Origin: Pseudolysinimonas kribbensis
GTDB taxonomy: Bacteria > Actinomycetota > Actinomycetes > Actinomycetales > Microbacteriaceae
Assembly (NCBI RefSeq): GCF_030161895.1
Contig: NZ_BSVB01000001.1
Location: 2,852,001 to 2,916,000, forward strand
Length of the DNA: 64,000 nucleotides
Direction: 5' to 3'
The translations under genes and the position numbers were made by a program. A model generated the notes under the pieces. The model did not search any database and was not told the origin of the DNA. It saw nothing but the letters and a program-made list of their open reading frames with translations. This document shows, in pieces, positions 40,488 through 47,584 of this stretch (position 1 is the first letter of the stretch; the number at the start of each line of letters is the position of its first letter).

Positions 40488-40976
40488 TCAATTTCCGGAC
40501 TCCCAGAAGCGCAACTCATCGAGTCGGTCGCAGAGTCGAACACGGAGCCACTTGCGCGTCGTTCCTGAGCAGGGCGTGTCGAGCCAGACCTCGATGAGGT
40601 CGCGGCGGTCGAGTTCTTCGAGAAGATGCCAGCCGCGGGCGGCGTGGATGAGCCCGAATGGGTGGCCGGTGAAGAACACGGCGTGCAGGTTGCGGGCGAC
40701 GGTGTGCACGCTCATGCGGTCGAGCACGCCGCGCGCCTCGTAGACGCGGAGCCGTGCGACGGCCTCGCGCAGTAGTCCGGCACCCTCGACAGGCGGGCGG
40801 AGAGTGATGCGGGCCGTGGCACGCTCGATGGTGCTCAGTAGTCGGGTGGTCTTCGCCGCCTCGCTGCTGATGGTGGCCGGCTCGTGTCGCGTGCCGGGTT
40901 GCAGAGCGCGCTCGTGGTAGTCATAGAGCGCCGCGCTCGGCGGGGCGAGTAGCCTTCGGTCGTCAACGTGAGTCAT
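40488..40976 (-). CDS. Island hypothetical protein
   Basis: 162 residues, helical, Arg-rich: SAALYDYHERALQPGTRHEP, ERATARITLRPPVEGAGLLREAVARLRVYEARGVLD, and a C-terminal WLDTPCSGTTRKWLRVRL. It shows no integrase or replication motif. GAAAGAGAGG precedes the ATG at 40976. Confidence 0.65.
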   Translation of the reverse strand: MTHVDDRRLLAPPSAALYDYHERALQPGTRHEPATISSEAAKTTRLLSTIERATARITLRPPVEGAGLLREAVARLRVYEARGVLDRMSVHTVARNLHAVFFTGHPFGLIHAARGWHLLEELDRRDLIEVWLDTPCSGTTRKWLRVRLCDRLDELRFWESGN

Positions 40977-41059
40977 TTGCGTTGCCTCTCTTTCAGTGGG
41001 TTGTTCGGTTGAAGACCCGCCGCCGACGACATGGCTCGAACGGCGGCGGCGGGTCAGCC

Positions 41060-41494
41060 TTACTGGACCCGAATCCCTGGCTTGAGGGTCGGGTACTTCT
41101 GCACGAGTGCGAGCCATGTCCCGTAGACGTCGCTCAGCCGCCCGGCGTGCCACTGCGCGGTGCGCTCAGCCACATTCAGCGAGTCCGCCAGTGCTTCGGC
41201 CTGAGCGCGCACGCGGTTGAACTCGCGCAGCAGGTCGCGGGTCACGTTGCCGTCCTCGGCAGCGGCGCGGAACCGCGAGTTCAGGTCGGCCACCGCTGCT
41301 ACCGCTTCGTTTGCGAGCCGGTCGCCCTTGTCGGCGTCCGCCCGCGCTGAGGCGACGACGCCGCGCTCGTACTCTGCGACCCGGTCGAAGACCTCGCGGT
41401 CCACGCGCTGGACGTTCTCGCGCTCCTGGGCGGTGTTGTCGTACTTGAGGTGCCGCGCCGCGATCCGCGTGTCATGCGGGTTGAGGATGGTCAT
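41060..41494 (-). CDS. Island coiled-coil protein
   Basis: 144 residues, almost entirely helical (QERENVQRVDREVFDRVAEYERGVVASARADADKG; EFNRVRAQAEALADSLN). Last gene of a three-gene operon; its ATG overlaps the upstream stop by 4 nt. A structural or accessory role in plasmid/phage biology is possible but not shown. Confidence 0.65.
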   Translation of the reverse strand: MTILNPHDTRIAARHLKYDNTAQERENVQRVDREVFDRVAEYERGVVASARADADKGDRLANEAVAAVADLNSRFRAAAEDGNVTRDLLREFNRVRAQAEALADSLNVAERTAQWHAGRLSDVYGTWLALVQKYPTLKPGIRVQ

Positions 41495-41760
41495 CGGAGA
41501 CCTCGATCCGTGCTGGCGTTGAGGGCTTCGCGGAGTCGGGTGCGGTTCGCCTCGCGGCGCTCCTGCTCGTCCAGCGCCGCGACGAGGGCTTCTTCGGTGG
41601 CGGCGATCTCGTCGCGCAGCCCGCGGGCGGTCTGTCCCCAGTGCGCGGCACGGGTCGCCATCTGCTGGCTGATCGAGGATGCCGCGTGGTGCTCGGGGTA
41701 GGGCGGCAGGTCGGCGTTCGGCGGTGGTGCCGCCCTCCGCTGCATGCTGCTCATGGTCAT
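41491..41760 (-). CDS. Island small coiled-coil protein
   Basis: 89 residues with a Pro-rich N-terminus and a heptad-like helix (RDEIAATEEALVAALDEQERREANRTRLREAL). Overlaps both neighbours (ATGA), so it is made in fixed ratio with them. No family recognised. Confidence 0.65.
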   Translation of the reverse strand: MTMSSMQRRAAPPPNADLPPYPEHHAASSISQQMATRAAHWGQTARGLRDEIAATEEALVAALDEQERREANRTRLREALNASTDRGLR

Positions 41761-42023
41761 GGGGTGTCCTTTCTCTGGGATGCGAGGCCGGGGCCTGCGG
41801 TCGGGGCAAGGGTGATGAGTTCGGGGTGCTCGGGCGTGAGCGCCCCGTGTGCGGCGAGGTACTGTGCAAGCGCCGCACGGACGAGGCTCGCCTTGGCGAC
41901 CCCGGTCGCGAGGACGAGTTCGTTCAGCGCCCGGTCAAGGTCGGCGGTGATCTTCGCGTCCAGACGCACGAGGTCACCCGGCTTGCGGCCCGGTCTGCCC
42001 TGAGAACCGTTCTCAACTGTCAT
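41757..42023 (-). CDS. Island ribbon-helix-helix-like protein
   Basis: 88 residues from ATG 42023. RPGRKPGDLVRLDAKITADLDRALNELV and ATGVAKASLVRAALAQYLAAH look like a strand-helix-helix (RHH/CopG-type) DNA-binding domain, as in plasmid or mobile-element repressors and antitoxins. A longer start at 42086 lies inside the palindrome 42079-42100 and is less likely. First gene of the operon 42023-41060. Confidence 0.68.
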   Translation of the reverse strand: MTVENGSQGRPGRKPGDLVRLDAKITADLDRALNELVLATGVAKASLVRAALAQYLAAHGALTPEHPELITLAPTAGPGLASQRKDTP

Positions 42024-42078
42024 ACGAGCAATTGAACCCGGTTTGGCAGTCGCCCCGCTTGAAATGCCCCTATTCGCA

Positions 42079-42100
42079 ATCTCCATGCCGTTATGGAGAT
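42079..42100. promoter_or_regulatory. Palindromic operator, island, upstream of the RHH operon
   Basis: ATCTCCAT (42079-42086) and ATGGAGAT (42093-42100) with a 6-nt spacer. Its TATGGAGA core (42092-42099) also occurs in the XRE operator at 42985-43008. Confidence 0.6.
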
Positions 42101-42166
42101 ATGAAATGAGCGATATGGATTACCAGCGGCGCGCGGCGGAATGTGGGCGCGAGGGACGATAGAGGC

Positions 42167-42364
42167 ATGACCGACAAGCCCAACTACCGGCAGCCCGGAG
42201 GCACCCCGACCGAGTACGGCGGACGCTCCGGCGACAACCGGCGCACCCCCGCCGGACGGGTGCTCCCCGGCTCCACCGGCCAGCAGGCAACCGACCTGCG
42301 CAGCGAGGGTGTGCGCGGGCAAGACACCTGGCCCGCTCCGCGCCGTCTCGGTGGCGGGCGCTAG
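42167..42364 (+). CDS. Island small disordered protein
   Basis: 65 residues rich in Gly, Pro, Arg, Thr (KPNYRQPGGTPTEYGGRSGDN), likely unstructured. AGAGGC precedes the ATG and GACGAT lies 6 nt upstream. Its stop shares CTAG with the convergent stop of the UDG-like gene. Confidence 0.6.
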   Translation: MTDKPNYRQPGGTPTEYGGRSGDNRRTPAGRVLPGSTGQQATDLRSEGVRGQDTWPAPRRLGGGR

Positions 42365-42972
42365 GGTCGCGTGCCAGCCCTGGCGACGGCGGCGGTGAAC
42401 TCTGCGCGTCGGGTGCCGAAGTTCAGCGACTGCGGGCTCGGGTGGTGTGTCTCAATCACGACCGGGCCGGGGCCGTCAAACAGCCCGGCGACGTAGCGCC
42501 GCCAACCCTGCCGCGCGTAGTCGCCGCAGAGGACGACGGTGTCCAGGCTCGGCAGCAGGTCAATCAGATAGCGAAGCCGTATCGAGCCGTCCGCGAGCTC
42601 CAAAGGCGTCGGCTTCACCGATGCCGCGCCGAGATACCACGGCACGATGTTCGCCTGGATGCAGCCGTCGATGAGCCCGGCGTCCGTTCGTGCTTGCCAG
42701 AGGTTCGCGGCGGTCTGATCGTTGTTGTCGGCGCTGATGAACCCTGAGCCCTTCGTGGTCGCCGACTTCGGCCCCGGCGCTTCGAGCACGAACATCACCC
42801 GCGCATCAGAACCGGCGTCGGTCGGGTCGAAAGCGGGCGCATCCCTGCCGTGGATTGACAGGTCTCCAACGTAGTCACGCAGCGCGGCCAGGGTCGGCTT
42901 CGTCTGCCATAGCGCATAGCGCTCGGATACCGCGTCTGGGTCGCGCAGGGAGCGGGGTCGGGTCGCATCCAC
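42361..42972 (-). CDS. Island uracil-DNA-glycosylase-like protein
   Basis: 203 residues, GTG start. VMFVLEAPGP is the first active-site loop of the UDG fold, NIVPWYLG and LCGDYARQGW fit the core, and ETHHPSPQSLN is the His-Pro-Ser loop. FISADNNDQTAANLW between them is typical of the family-4/5-like and phage-borne UDG relatives. It may remove uracil or act on modified bases. TAAGGT lies 6 nt before the start, next to the XRE operator. Confidence 0.8.
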   Translation of the reverse strand: MDATRPRSLRDPDAVSERYALWQTKPTLAALRDYVGDLSIHGRDAPAFDPTDAGSDARVMFVLEAPGPKSATTKGSGFISADNNDQTAANLWQARTDAGLIDGCIQANIVPWYLGAASVKPTPLELADGSIRLRYLIDLLPSLDTVVLCGDYARQGWRRYVAGLFDGPGPVVIETHHPSPQSLNFGTRRAEFTAAVARAGTRP

Positions 42973-42984
42973 GGCGCGACCTTA

Positions 42985-43008
42985 CTCATCGTCTATGGAG
43001 ACTATGAG
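42985..43008. promoter_or_regulatory. XRE operator between divergent island genes
   Basis: CTCATCGTCT (42985-42994) and AGACTATGAG (42999-43008) form a 10-bp inverted repeat with one mismatch around ATGG. It lies upstream of the XRE gene (start 43031) and beside the TAAGGT -10 of the UDG-like gene, suiting a repressor of both. Confidence 0.65.
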
Positions 43009-43030
43009 TCAACACGCCCAGGTTTGAAAG

Positions 43031-43252
43031 GTGCCGAAAATAGCCCCGCCGCAGCCTTGGCGGGACGCGCTCGGCACGCGCGTTCGAGAACTTCGCGCCG
43101 AGCGGCAGTGGTCGCAAGAGACGCTCGCGGAGCGGGCGGACGTCCACACGACCTACGTCAGCGGTATCGAGCGAGGACGGCGCAACGTCAGCATCGACAT
43201 CCTTCATCGGCTCGCGGTTGCTTTCGGAGTGGAGATTCGCGACCTTTTCTGA
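43031..43252 (+). CDS. Island XRE-family HTH repressor
   Basis: 73 residues, one helix-turn-helix domain: GTRVRELRAERQWSQETLAERADVHTTYVSGIERGRRNVSIDILHRLAVAF, textbook Xre/Cro. GTG start with GAAAGG just upstream. By position it represses itself and the divergent UDG-like gene. Confidence 0.92.
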   Translation: MPKIAPPQPWRDALGTRVRELRAERQWSQETLAERADVHTTYVSGIERGRRNVSIDILHRLAVAFGVEIRDLF

Positions 43253-43323
43253 GTCGACTCGCGCTCGGGGCACTAGGCCTATTCAGGATCGCCGTTACCA
43301 CGACCCGCGCTGCTGCAGTCCCG

Positions 43324-44367
43324 CTATGTGCGATCGGCGAGTCTGAAGATGGCTTCTTCGGGACGCTCCCGTGCAGACGTGATCTTGTCCGCGATGTTGT
43401 CGATCAGCTTCTGTCCCCAGAACGGATCGGTGCGATCATAGAGAATCACGCGGATGTGCCGAAGGTCGAATGGCACGTCGTCCTCGTTGGACGAGATCAA
43501 GATGACGGGCTTCTCGATGGCGTGAGCGAGGCCGAGTTCATAGAACACATTGGGGTTCTTCGTTGTCAGTTCCGCCAGCAGGATCTCGGCATCCTGGATG
43601 CCGCGCCAGATTTGGTCGATGATCTTTCCAGTGCCGAAGATCTCCGCATCGGCACGCACTGGGGTGAGCCCGGCTTGTTCGATCGCGGGACGGAAGATCA
43701 GGTCGTAGTAACCGCCGAGCGGTGCCGCGAACGGCTGCATAACAAAGCAGGTCGCGCCGGTTGTTGTCCTGGTCGGCTTCTTGCTTGTAGGGGCCGGAGT
43801 GCCAGACGACGTTTCACGTCCGGCGTCGAGGAGGCGGACCTGCGCTCCGCTCTCATCGATGAGGTTTGCTGACCGCATCGACTTCATAAAGATGTCAAGG
43901 AACTCGGGCACCTGGTCAGCGGGTATCCCGAATCGATCTGTCAGGGCGTTGGCGAGGAAGGGTTCGTCGGGCAACGCCTCGCCGCGGTAATACTTGTAGA
44001 CCTCGCCGAGATCGGGTGCAGACAGAACGGCATCCCGTAGAGCATCTCTGCGATCGTTCTCGCTCTGGGGTGAGATCGCCTTGCGGGCGCGTTCCTCCAC
44101 CACGAGCGTCTTGCCCTCGGTCTTGAGGAAGCCATACTTCTTCGCGGAACTGATCTCGACGTTCCAGCGACCTGAAACCTTGGTGCCTCCGGAGTATTGG
44201 ACGGCTTCAGCGGGTGTAGCCGGATTCCCCGCGTTCTGCTGCAGAATCGCTTCCGGGATGCGAAGGGCTTGCTCGACCGTGTGCCGAGGAAACTTGGCAA
44301 GCGTGGAGTTCGTCTTGGACTTCGACTCGGCCCCGCCGCCGGAATCTTCTGCCGTGGAGTCGCTCAT
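43324..44367 (-). CDS. Island winged-helix plus TIR-like/deoxyribosyltransferase-like protein
   Basis: 347 residues. The N-terminal half looks like a winged-helix domain (TVEQALRIPEAILQQ, AKKYGFLKTEGKTL). The C-terminal half is a Rossmann-like nucleotide domain: CFVMQPFAAPLGGYYDLIFRPAIEQAGL, FGTGKIIDQIWRGIQDAEILLAELT and NPNVFYELGLAHAIEKPVILI, with the conserved Glu of the nucleoside 2-deoxyribosyltransferase/TIR-like group, then DDVPFDLRHIRVILYD. Such proteins are suspected NAD- or nucleotide-consuming defence effectors. ATG 44367 has GGAG upstream. Confidence 0.82.
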   Translation of the reverse strand: MSDSTAEDSGGGAESKSKTNSTLAKFPRHTVEQALRIPEAILQQNAGNPATPAEAVQYSGGTKVSGRWNVEISSAKKYGFLKTEGKTLVVEERARKAISPQSENDRRDALRDAVLSAPDLGEVYKYYRGEALPDEPFLANALTDRFGIPADQVPEFLDIFMKSMRSANLIDESGAQVRLLDAGRETSSGTPAPTSKKPTRTTTGATCFVMQPFAAPLGGYYDLIFRPAIEQAGLTPVRADAEIFGTGKIIDQIWRGIQDAEILLAELTTKNPNVFYELGLAHAIEKPVILISSNEDDVPFDLRHIRVILYDRTDPFWGQKLIDNIADKITSARERPEEAIFRLADRT

Positions 44368-44414
44368 CTTGCTCCAATGCTCGGGTATGTGGAGCATAGC
44401 GGAGGCCGACTTCT

Positions 44415-44488
44415 TGGAGGGGCGGACGGGAATCGAACCCGCGTAATTAGTTTGGAAGACTAAGGCTCTACCATTGAGCTACCGCCCC
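44415..44488 (-). tRNA. Intact island-borne tRNA-Gly(TCC)
   Basis: Complete minus-strand cloverleaf: GGGGCGG/CCGCCCC acceptor, anticodon loop CTTCCAA in stem TTAGT/ACTAA, T-arm GCGGG TTCGATT CCCGT, T73 and an encoded CCA at 44415-44417. The anticodon stem differs from the split native gene (TCAGT/ACTGA), and the native copy has no CCA, so it is of foreign origin and replaces the lost function. Its own AT-rich promoter region lies at 44489-44510. Confidence 0.95.
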
Positions 44489-44514
44489 GAATCTGTATTT
44501 AGTTGTGCGGGCTC

Positions 44515-44536
44515 TCGCCCTCTTTTCGCCCTCTCG
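44515..44536. repeat. Island end repeat, right copy
   Basis: One base shorter copy of 39024-39046, CGCCCTCT-type units around a T run, between the intact tRNA and the orphan 5' half. Confidence 0.6.
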
Positions 44537-44596
44537 GGCTTGCCGGGAGGGTCGCTCTCCTCAGTACTACCAGGCCAGCGCAGATCAGCCGCGCCG

Positions 44597-44635
44597 GTTT
44601 GGAAGACTGAGGCTCTACCATTGAGCTACCGCCCC
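44597..44635 (-). pseudogene. Orphan 5' half of native tRNA-Gly(TCC), island right junction
   Basis: GGGGCGG acceptor strand, D-arm, TCAGT and anticodon CTTCCAAAC; the 3' half is at 38830-38870. The native promoter remains on its upstream side, with a TAGACT -10 in the 50 bp beyond 44635 (minus strand). Confidence 0.92.
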
Positions 44636-44678
44636 GAAGGTGCGCCGCGAGTCTATCGGCCCCCGGGGTGGAGTCGTC

Positions 44679-44852
44679 TCAGGACGCGGCGCGCAGCTCC
44701 GAGGCCTCCGCGTCGATGCGCACGGCGACGCAGACGTGCGCCTCCTCCCACGCCATCGCGAAGAAGACGCTCGACTCGATCGGACCGACCTCGCCGCATT
44801 CGAGGCAGCGCGGCTCGTACGCCCGCACCTCCATGATCTCGATGTCCGCCAT
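44679..44852 (-). CDS. Small zinc-ribbon-like protein
   Basis: 57 residues: MADIEIMEVRAYEPRCLECGEVG carries a CxxC, and EEAHVCVAVRIDA a third Cys, so a small metal-binding or redox fold is possible. No family recognised. It lies outside the island, just beyond the right junction. Confidence 0.62.
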   Translation of the reverse strand: MADIEIMEVRAYEPRCLECGEVGPIESSVFFAMAWEEAHVCVAVRIDAEASELRAAS

Positions 44853-44937
44853 GCCGACCAGTGTGCGCGCGGGCACCGACATCGCCGGGCCGACACCCCG
44901 TGCGACCCACCCTCGCGCGGGCGTATCGTGACGCGGG

Positions 44938-45753
44938 ATGGGCCCCACGAGCACGACGCGGCGACGCGTTCTGATCACCGGAGGATCGCGGGGCGTCGGG
45001 CGTGCGCTCGCGGAATCGCTGGCGGCCGACGGGTGGGACGTCGTCCTCACCTTCCGCAGCGAGGCGCAGCTGGCCGCGGATGTCGTCGCCGTCATCGCCG
45101 AGCGCGGCGGTCGCGCGTCGGCGGCGCGTCTCGATCTCGAAGACGCCGCCGCCATCCGGGACCTCGTCCGTGCCGAGATCGACCCCGCCAACCCGCACGG
45201 CGGGCCCTTCGACGCCCTCGTCGCGAACGCCGCCGCCTCCGCGTTCAAGCCCGCGCTCGACCTCACCGCCAACAACCTCGAGCGCTCGTGGGCGACCAAT
45301 GTCCGCTCGTTCGTGGCACTCGCGCAGGCGGTCGTGCCCACGATGCCCCGCGACGGGCGGATCGTCGCGCTCAGCAGCTACGGCGCGCGACGTGCGTTCC
45401 CGCTGTACGGAGCCCTCGGCGCCGACAAGGCGGCGCTCGAGTCGTGGGTGCGCCACCTCGCCGCGGAGCTCGGGCCGCGCGGCATCACCGTCAACGCCGT
45501 CAACGGGGGCATGTTCGACACCGACTCTGCCCGGCACTACAACGCGGTCGTCGGGCTCGGATCCGACCGGACGGCCCAGCGCATCCCGCTCGGCCGGCTC
45601 GGGACCGCGGCGGAGCTGGCCGGCGCGGTCGCGTTCCTGCTCTCGCCGGCCGCCTCCTACATCACCGGCACCACGCTCGTCGTCGACGGCGGTCTCACCG
45701 TGACCGCGCCGCCGTTCTGGTCCGACCTCGCGCCGGCCGCCTCACCCGAATAG
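44938..45753 (+). CDS. SDR oxidoreductase, FabL-like enoyl-reductase type
   Basis: 271 residues. NADPH motif [14 protein letters not shown] and Asn of VANAAASAF. The catalytic Tyr and Lys are spaced Y-x6-K (YGALGADK), as in FabL/FabI enoyl-ACP reductases, not Y-x3-K as in ordinary SDRs; [20 protein letters not shown] also matches FabL. It may reduce an enoyl-thioester for fatty-acid or related chains. It is followed 20 nt later by an acyl-CoA ligase. Confidence 0.82.
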   Translation: MGPTSTTRRRVLITGGSRGVGRALAESLAADGWDVVLTFRSEAQLAADVVAVIAERGGRASAARLDLEDAAAIRDLVRAEIDPANPHGGPFDALVANAAASAFKPALDLTANNLERSWATNVRSFVALAQAVVPTMPRDGRIVALSSYGARRAFPLYGALGADKAALESWVRHLAAELGPRGITVNAVNGGMFDTDSARHYNAVVGLGSDRTAQRIPLGRLGTAAELAGAVAFLLSPAASYITGTTLVVDGGLTVTAPPFWSDLAPAASPE

Positions 45754-45773
45754 CACGCACGAAGGAAACCCCC

Positions 45774-47431
45774 ATGGGCAACACCGACTACGACCCGACC
45801 CCGCTCCGGAACGTCTTCGAGAGCACCTTCACCTACGCCGCCGCCGTGGAGCGGAACACGCACCGCTACGCGAACCGGACGGCGATCACCGACCCGCCGA
45901 GCGGGCGCAGCTGGACCTACCGACAGCTCGGCGAGGTGACCGGCCAGCTCGTCGCCGGCCTGGCGGCGCAGGGCGTGGGTGTCGGTGACATCGTCTGCTA
46001 CCAGCTCATGAACCGGCCCGAGTTCGCGTTCCTCTACGTCGCCGCCCAGGGACTGCGCGCGGTCAGCTCGCCCATGAACTTCCGCCTCGCGCCGGCCGAG
46101 ACCGCGTTCATCCTCGACGCCGCGAAGCCGAAGATCTTCGTGTACGAGGCGGCGCAGGCCGCCGACGTCGCGACGGCCCTCGACCTCGCCGCCGCGCGTC
46201 CGCCGGTCATCGTCGGCGTGGGGGAGGGCGAGCTCGTGCCCGGGTCGCTGCGGTTCGAGGAGCTGCTCGTCGCCGGCGCGCCGAGCTTCCGCGCGCCCGA
46301 CGGGGCGAGCACCTGGGACGAGACCTCCCGCCTCTACACCTCCGGCACGACCGGGATGCCCAAGGCCGTGCCGCTGACCAGCCTCAACGAGCTGCTCACC
46401 GCCCACGACGTCGTCATGCACTTCCCGCTCGGACCCACCGACAAGACGATGAACATGTCGCCGTGGTTCCATCGCGGCGGCAACTACTGCGCCGGTCCGA
46501 ACACGGCGTTCTTCGTGGGATCGGAGGTGGTGTGCCTGCCGGCGTTCGATCCCGCGACCGTGCTGGATGCCATCCGGGATGAGCGCCTGACCTATGTCAT
46601 CGGCGCGCCGACCAACCTGGAGCGGCTGGCGGATGCCCAGGAGGCCGACCCGCGCGACCTGACATCGCTGCGGGGGATCGTCACCATGGGCGCGCCGCTG
46701 GACCGCGCCGCCGCGCTGCGCTACCAGCGGGTGCTGACGCCGCGGATCGCGAACGGGTACGGCACGACGGAGGCGTTCTGGAACACCTACCTGCGTCCGG
46801 AGGATCTGCCCGCCGCGGCGGGCGCCGCCGGCCGGGCATGCCTCGACGACGACGTGGCCGTGGTGCGCGTGCAGGCCGACCGGATCTCGCGGCCCGACGA
46901 GCTGGCGAAGCAGGACGGCCAGGAGATCGGCGAGGTCATCATGCGGACCGTCAAGAGCGGCTACGCCTACGTCGGCAACCCCGAGGAGCAGGCGCAGAAG
47001 TTCCGGGACGGGTGGATGTACCCCGGCGACCTCGCCACCTGGGACGGCGACGAGCTCGTCACGATCGTCGGCCGCAAGGACGACATGATCATCTCCGGCG
47101 GCGAGAACGTGCACCCGGTGCAGGTCGAGGAGCTGCTGGCGAGCCATCCGGCGGTCGCGGACTCCATCGTCACGGGCCTGCCGGATCCGGAATGGGGGAG
47201 CTGGTGGTCGCGTACCTGCGCCCGCGCGAGTCCGGCGTCGACCTGCAGGCGCTCGCGACGGAGCTCGACGCGTTCTGCAAGGACAGCGTCGCGCTCGCCG
47301 ACTACAAGCGCCCGCGTCGCTACGCGATCGTCGACGAGCTGCCCTACACGGCGACCGGTAAGAAGCAGCATTTCGTGATGAAGCAGCGGGCCACCCACGA
47401 CGCGGCAGCCGGGTTGTTCGTCACCCCGTAG
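45774..47431 (+). CDS. Acyl-CoA synthetase/AMP-dependent ligase (frameshifted)
   Basis: About 552 residues. P-loop LYTSGTTGMPKAVPLT, NGYGTTEAF, GWMYPGDLATWDGDELVTIVGRKDDMI and the C-terminal Lys in PYTATGKKQHF are ANL-superfamily motifs. It activates a carboxylic acid to acyl-AMP and acyl-CoA. The break near LPDPEWG is repaired by one G in the G5 run 47194-47198. GAAGGAAA precedes the ATG. Probably in one operon with the FabL-like gene; the acid is unknown. Confidence 0.92.
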
Positions 47432-47478
47432 ACTCGACGGGGCCATCCGAGGGTCACGCCCGCGGCAGCCGGCCGGCC

Positions 47479-47553
47479 CGGGGCGTAGCTCAGCTTGGCT
47501 AGAGCACCCGCTTTGGGAGCGGGAGGCCGCAGGTTCGAATCCTGTCGCCCCGA
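47479..47553 (+). tRNA. tRNA-Pro(TGG)
   Basis: CGGGGCG/CGCCCCG acceptor, anticodon stem CCCGC/GCGGG around TTTGGGA (anticodon TGG), T-arm GCAGG TTCGAAT CCTGT, A73; no CCA encoded. A TAGACT -10 overlaps the stop of the upstream ligase, near 47429. Confidence 0.96.
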
Positions 47554-47584
47554 CAGCACGACCCCACACAAGGAGACATCCCCT

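Larger units (their letters stand above)
38862..44605. mobile_element. 5.7-kb genomic island inserted in tRNA-Gly(TCC)
   Basis: Bounded by direct 9-bp copies of GTTTGGAAG (38862-38870 and 44597-44605), the anticodon-loop core of the split tRNA. Excision between them would restore a 71-nt tRNA with a perfect anticodon stem. Inside are about eleven mostly unrecognised genes of less GC-rich look, an XRE regulator, and an intact tRNA-Gly. Related T-rich repeats lie near both ends (39024-39046, 44515-44536). I see no integrase, recombinase or replication gene. Confidence 0.85.

Noticed and set aside
38862-44605. Possible integrase in the island
   Set aside because: No tyrosine recombinase (R..H-x-x-R..Y) or serine recombinase motif was found in any island reading frame.
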